DNA of 64,000 bases from Colletotrichum lupini (taxonomy: Eukaryota > Ascomycota > Sordariomycetes > Glomerellales > Glomerellaceae), in assembly GCF_023278565.1 (NCBI RefSeq), contig NC_064679.1:3348001-3412000 (forward strand), read 5' to 3'. The stretch's first letter is position 1; each line of letters opens with the position of its first letter. The position numbers were made by a program, and so were the translations under genes. Shown here in pieces: positions 60,685 to 64,000 of the stretch. The notes under the pieces were generated by a model that made no database searches, had not been told where the DNA came from, and was given only the letters and a program-made list of their open reading frames with translations.

Positions 60685-61062
60685 TCAGCCATCTCCCTCG
60701 GGCCTGTTTTGTCCAGCAGTGGTCGTCTCCTCGGTGCGCTGCTCGGGATCTGGACCGGTCCCAGTTCCGGTTCCGTTAGCGGTGGTTTCTGCTCCACGGC
60801 TCCGCTCCCTCCAGGCCGTCACTCCGCCGGCGAATGTCTCCTTATACGTTTTCTTGGCTCTTTCAAGCTCTTCTTTCGCAGCTTTCTGAGCCTCCTTGAA
60901 ACCCGTCTTCTCTTTCTTTGCGTCCCGACTTACCTTGTTCCGTTCGGCTGTCATGGAGAGAAATCGGTTCCAAGATGGGGATGAAGCGAGGCTGTTACCG
61001 CCCACCATGATCCACCACAACTTCGGGACGGGGTTATCCCCCGAGGATGTATCTTGGGACAT
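60685..61062 (-). CDS. Small orphan protein with basic/acidic helix
   Basis: Single exon, 125 aa, not recognised. ATG 61062 opens MSQDTSSGDNPVPKLWW. Around residues 12-30 there is a moderately hydrophobic stretch, then a long Lys/Glu/Ala-rich helix at ~40-80 (EKTGFKEAQKAAKEELERAKKTYKE), probably coiled-coil-forming, and a Gly/Thr/Glu-rich disordered tail. The amino-acid pattern is protein-like rather than random. Another frame covering 60,609-60,700 could form a different C-terminus, but I find no splice site to reach it. It is convergent with the uL2m gene. Function unknown; moderately likely to be a real gene. Confidence 0.5.
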   Translation of the reverse strand: MSQDTSSGDNPVPKLWWIMVGGNSLASSPSWNRFLSMTAERNKVSRDAKKEKTGFKEAQKAAKEELERAKKTYKETFAGGVTAWRERSRGAETTANGTGTGTGPDPEQRTEETTTAGQNRPEGDG

Positions 61063-61579
61063 TGGTTCTCTTTTTCTGAGCAAAGACTTTTTACGTGTTC
61101 CGACTTGCTTGTCTAGGTGTCTTTGGCTTTGGATAGCTCAATAGCTCACGACTTTTCGGTAAGCGTGAAAGTGTATTGAAATAGCCTGTTTCGAATTGAT
61201 GTTAGGACGGGCGGCCCGTTTTGATTGAGGGTTCCCGAAGGTGTTGCTGACTTACGCTAGTTGCTGACGTTGAGGCGATGGAACTGTCGCCTTGGCTTTT
61301 CTTTATTTGATCAAGTAAATGAATCAGTCGCTTCTCTACCCTGGAGGGCTGTAGGCACTGCTAGTAAGTAAAGTGCTAGGTTGGTGAGCTGCTAAAGGAG
61401 GTGCATGAAGATCTCTTTATGGTAACAGGATTATCTCGCATCGGGTTGTTTCCAACGGTGAATCAGACGTTGTCACTAACAATACACGTAATGTATCAAG
61501 TGTCAAATCGGATACTGTCAGCTTCATTCACGGATTCACTGAGGGTTTTGCCAGACCGCTGGGCTTGCTTGTCATTTGT
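61063..61579. other. Intergenic region up to the AT-rich block
   Basis: Ordinary composition with no supported gene; probably promoter of the small orphan gene. It ends sharply at about 61,580, where CA/TG-poor AT-rich sequence starts. Confidence 0.55.
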
Positions 61580-64000
61580 GTTAATTTAAAGAGATAAAAA
61601 CAGACTATTAACATATTACGTCGCTTTTTATTACGAGTTATAGCACGCAGCAATAGGCATACGGAGTATAATAAAAGTAGCTTAATTATTAAAATAGAAA
61701 TAGATAAAAAGAAAAGGTTTATATATACGATATCTAAGATAAATACGTAATTTAGTACGTAACGGGCACTTTATAAAGTACGATTACTATCCTTATTACG
61801 TAATATACCCCCTAATTACTAATATTAAGGAGCTATTATACTTAAAATAGAATCTCTAAATACCCTTATAAAAGCCTAATTTAGTTAAATATAAATAAAT
61901 AAAAATAAGTATAAGGGATACGCGTTTTTTAAACCGCGTTCATTATAAATATATCCCTTTATTTAAAATAAATAGAATCCTAATTTAGAATAATACGTAT
62001 TTTATTACTTTTAATATATAAATTATTAAGGGCGAGGCTACTTAGCTACCTTACGTATATCTAAATTCTTATAGTATTACCTAACTACTATTATTTTTTT
62101 AACCTCTCGTAATTATTATAAGTACCCCTATTTATTATACGCGCGTACTTACGTTATTAAATCGTTTATTAATTTTATTTTAAATATAAATATTTAATAT
62201 ATTTAGAAATAATAATAAGTTTTATATAATTTTTATAATACTTTTTATATATATATTATATAGTTTACTAAGAGTTTAAATAGGTAATAATATTAATAAG
62301 CCCCTCTAAGTTATTATTCTCCCTTATAACCTCTTATTTACTTATTAAGGCCCGGTTACTAAGCTCTTCCTCTTTAACTAAGAGGATATTAAAGTTACTA
62401 ATTAAAATATTAAGAACTTTATTAAGTTCGAGGCTCTTTTTAGTAATTATAATAAAAATAATAATAAAATAAATAATAATAATAAGAGCTTTAATAAGCT
62501 TTTACTTATCCCCCCCTTAGAGTTTAAAAATAAAAATAAAATTAATTTAAATAATAAGCTTTTTAAAAAAAGTATATCGTATACTTATTATTTTAAAAGT
62601 TTATATTTAATATTATTTTAAAGTTTTAAAAATATAAGGCTAGATTTTTTTAAAAAAGTAGTAAGAAGTAAAAGAGAATACTAAAAAATTAAAGTACCCC
62701 TTATAATAAGTATAGTTTTTTTTATTATTCTAAGCTTATTTAACGTATATTTAGTCCTTAAGAAGCTTAAAAAAAAGGCTCTTAAAGAATAGGAGATTTA
62801 ATACTTACTCTATTTTAAAATAGCCTTTTAATATACTAATTTTAAAAATAGTAATCGTTATTTTATAAAAAGTAATAGCTAGTATACGCGCTATTTTAAT
62901 AGCTATTTAGTTAAAAAGTATATTAATATACTAGTTATTTTATAATTAATAACCTAGGCCCTTACTAAGGCTATTATAAATAATACTCCCTCTTTTATAA
63001 ATATATTATCTTTTTTTATTATTAAAAAGCGCACTTTTAATTATAGTTTTAATAAAATATTACTAAGCTTTATAGTATTATTCGCTAAATAAATAATAAC
63101 TAAAAAATATATAAAAACTATATTGGTTTTTATATAAAAGACTTTTTTAATACGTACCCCTAGTCCTCTCTTATATTTATTATAATTATTTATAACTAAC
63201 TTCTTATTATACTACTCGCTTTTATATTTTAAGTTATTAACTTAATAATTATTTTAGTTTTTATACCCCCTATTACCCCTATTACTCTTAGTTTTATAAA
63301 CTTTAAAGTATATAAAACGTATTTCTTAATATATATACTAACCCTCTTTTTTAATAATACTATACTCTTAATAATCGTATACTTTATAAACTAAGAGTTT
63401 AAATAATAAGTATAAGCCCGGGTCTTATTTTTATATATATATACTTTATAAAATAAAGTTATTTTAAGAATTTAGGCCTTCGGGCTATAAGAGGTTTTTA
63501 TTTTATTTATTTTAAGCCTCCGGGCCGTATTCTAAGTTTTATTTATTATCTATTTTTAAGTATTAAGTTTTTCTAAGCGTAGCCTAAATTAATTATTTTT
63601 AACTATTTGAGCTATTTATAATAGCTTTTTACGTATTATAAAGGTTAAGAAGTATATAAAAATATTCGAACTTAGCTCGTAAAAGGTTTTTAATAAGTCT
63701 ATTTACTAATATATTTTTTATTAATATATAAATAATTTTAAAACTACCTTTAATATACTCTTATTTTAACTATATATTTTATATATTAATATAGCGAAGT
63801 TAAGTAACTATTTTTATTTTATATTTTATAATAAGTCGAATCGTTTACTAATTATTATAATTAACTAACTATACTTCTCTTAAGTTAAGGGTAATATTCT
63901 TAAAAAGGTATTTTAAAACTATAATCTCTTTTATAGTTTTTTTAAAATAAAGAAGCTTAGCTTCGGTAGTTAACGTCGTAACTATTACTTAGTATACTAA
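61580..64000. mobile_element. RIP-degraded AT-rich repeat block, truncated by the window edge
   Basis: Base composition changes within a few bases at ~61,580 (first bases TGTTAATTTAAAG, compatible with an LTR end). Beyond the first ~100 bases CA and TG are almost absent, the same RIP signature as at 23.5-32.3 kb. The rightmost ~400 bases carry a decayed Ty1/copia RNase H on the - strand. The 2 kb between that and the left end is longer than a typical copia LTR and contains protein-like decayed frames (e.g. 62.3-62.5 kb on -, 62.7-63.1 kb on +), so it may be composite. I cannot define LTRs or target duplication without the right half. Confidence 0.75.
63630..64000 (-). pseudogene. Decayed Ty1/copia-like RNase H C-terminus
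   Basis: Read on the - strand through RIP-made stops, the end of the pol polyprotein is recognisable: a His-Ile-Asp-type segment near 63,790, and the closing Lys-Pro-Phe-Thr-Arg-Ala-Lys-Phe-Glu stretch at about 63,659-63,690. The latter corresponds to the DxLTKPLPxxKF ending of copia RNase H. The element would extend right, beyond the window. Confidence 0.65.

Noticed and set aside
60609..60797. Alternative C-terminus for the small orphan gene
   Set aside because: Looks protein-like, but no usable donor/acceptor connects it in frame to the upstream ORF.
1..64000. CRISPR arrays, tRNA, 5S rRNA genes
   Set aside because: No regularly spaced repeats, and no B-box (GGTTCGANTCC-like) with a matching cloverleaf was found by eye on either strand; a tRNAscan run would settle it.

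Overview
The window is nuclear DNA of a filamentous ascomycete (Pezizomycotina, most likely a Sordariomycete). The genes carry several short introns of about 48-190 nt with GTRNGT-type donors and CTNAC-type branch points. The gene families are fungal (FlbC-type C2H2 regulator, Zn2Cys6 factor, PHO84-type permease, B-type cyclin). The repeats carry the signature of repeat-induced point mutation (RIP). Species cannot be fixed from the sequence alone. Exon coordinates were worked out by hand from splice sites and reading frame; all are models without transcript support.

Layout. 1-8.77 kb is gene-poor DNA ending in the CT-rich leader of an FlbC-like C2H2 regulator (+). An acetate kinase (-) faces it. 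Next come an unrecognised three-exon gene (-, 14.2-15.7 kb), a PHO84-type phosphate permease (+, 18.3-20.9 kb), and, tail to tail with it, a six-exon gene (-, 21.1-23.4 kb) that joins a basic N-terminal module to a C-terminal glutathione S-transferase.

23,531-32,260 is one complete LTR retrotransposon of the Ty3/gypsy chromovirus type. It has 160-bp LTRs at a fixed 8,570-bp offset and a perfect 5-bp target duplication (TTGGG). RIP has nearly erased CpA and TpG from its interior. It sits about 120 bp upstream of the start codon of the GST-fusion gene.

32.8-61.1 kb is a largely housekeeping block: a Zn2Cys6 transcription factor (-), a THO3/TEX1 mRNA-export WD40 protein (-), RIC1 (+, Golgi Rab exchange factor), CK2 beta subunit (+), a PAP2-family lipid phosphatase (-), a secreted chitin deacetylase with three chitin-binding modules (+), a B-type cyclin (-), mitochondrial ribosomal protein uL2m (+) and a small orphan (-). 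From about 61.58 kb to the right edge a second RIP-degraded AT-rich block begins; its far end carries the decayed RNase H C-terminus of a Ty1/copia-like element on the - strand.

The genes do not form one pathway. The region reads as an ordinary euchromatic gene block interrupted by one RIP-inactivated retrotransposon and bounded on the right by a second AT-rich block. No CRISPR array, rRNA or tRNA gene was recognised.
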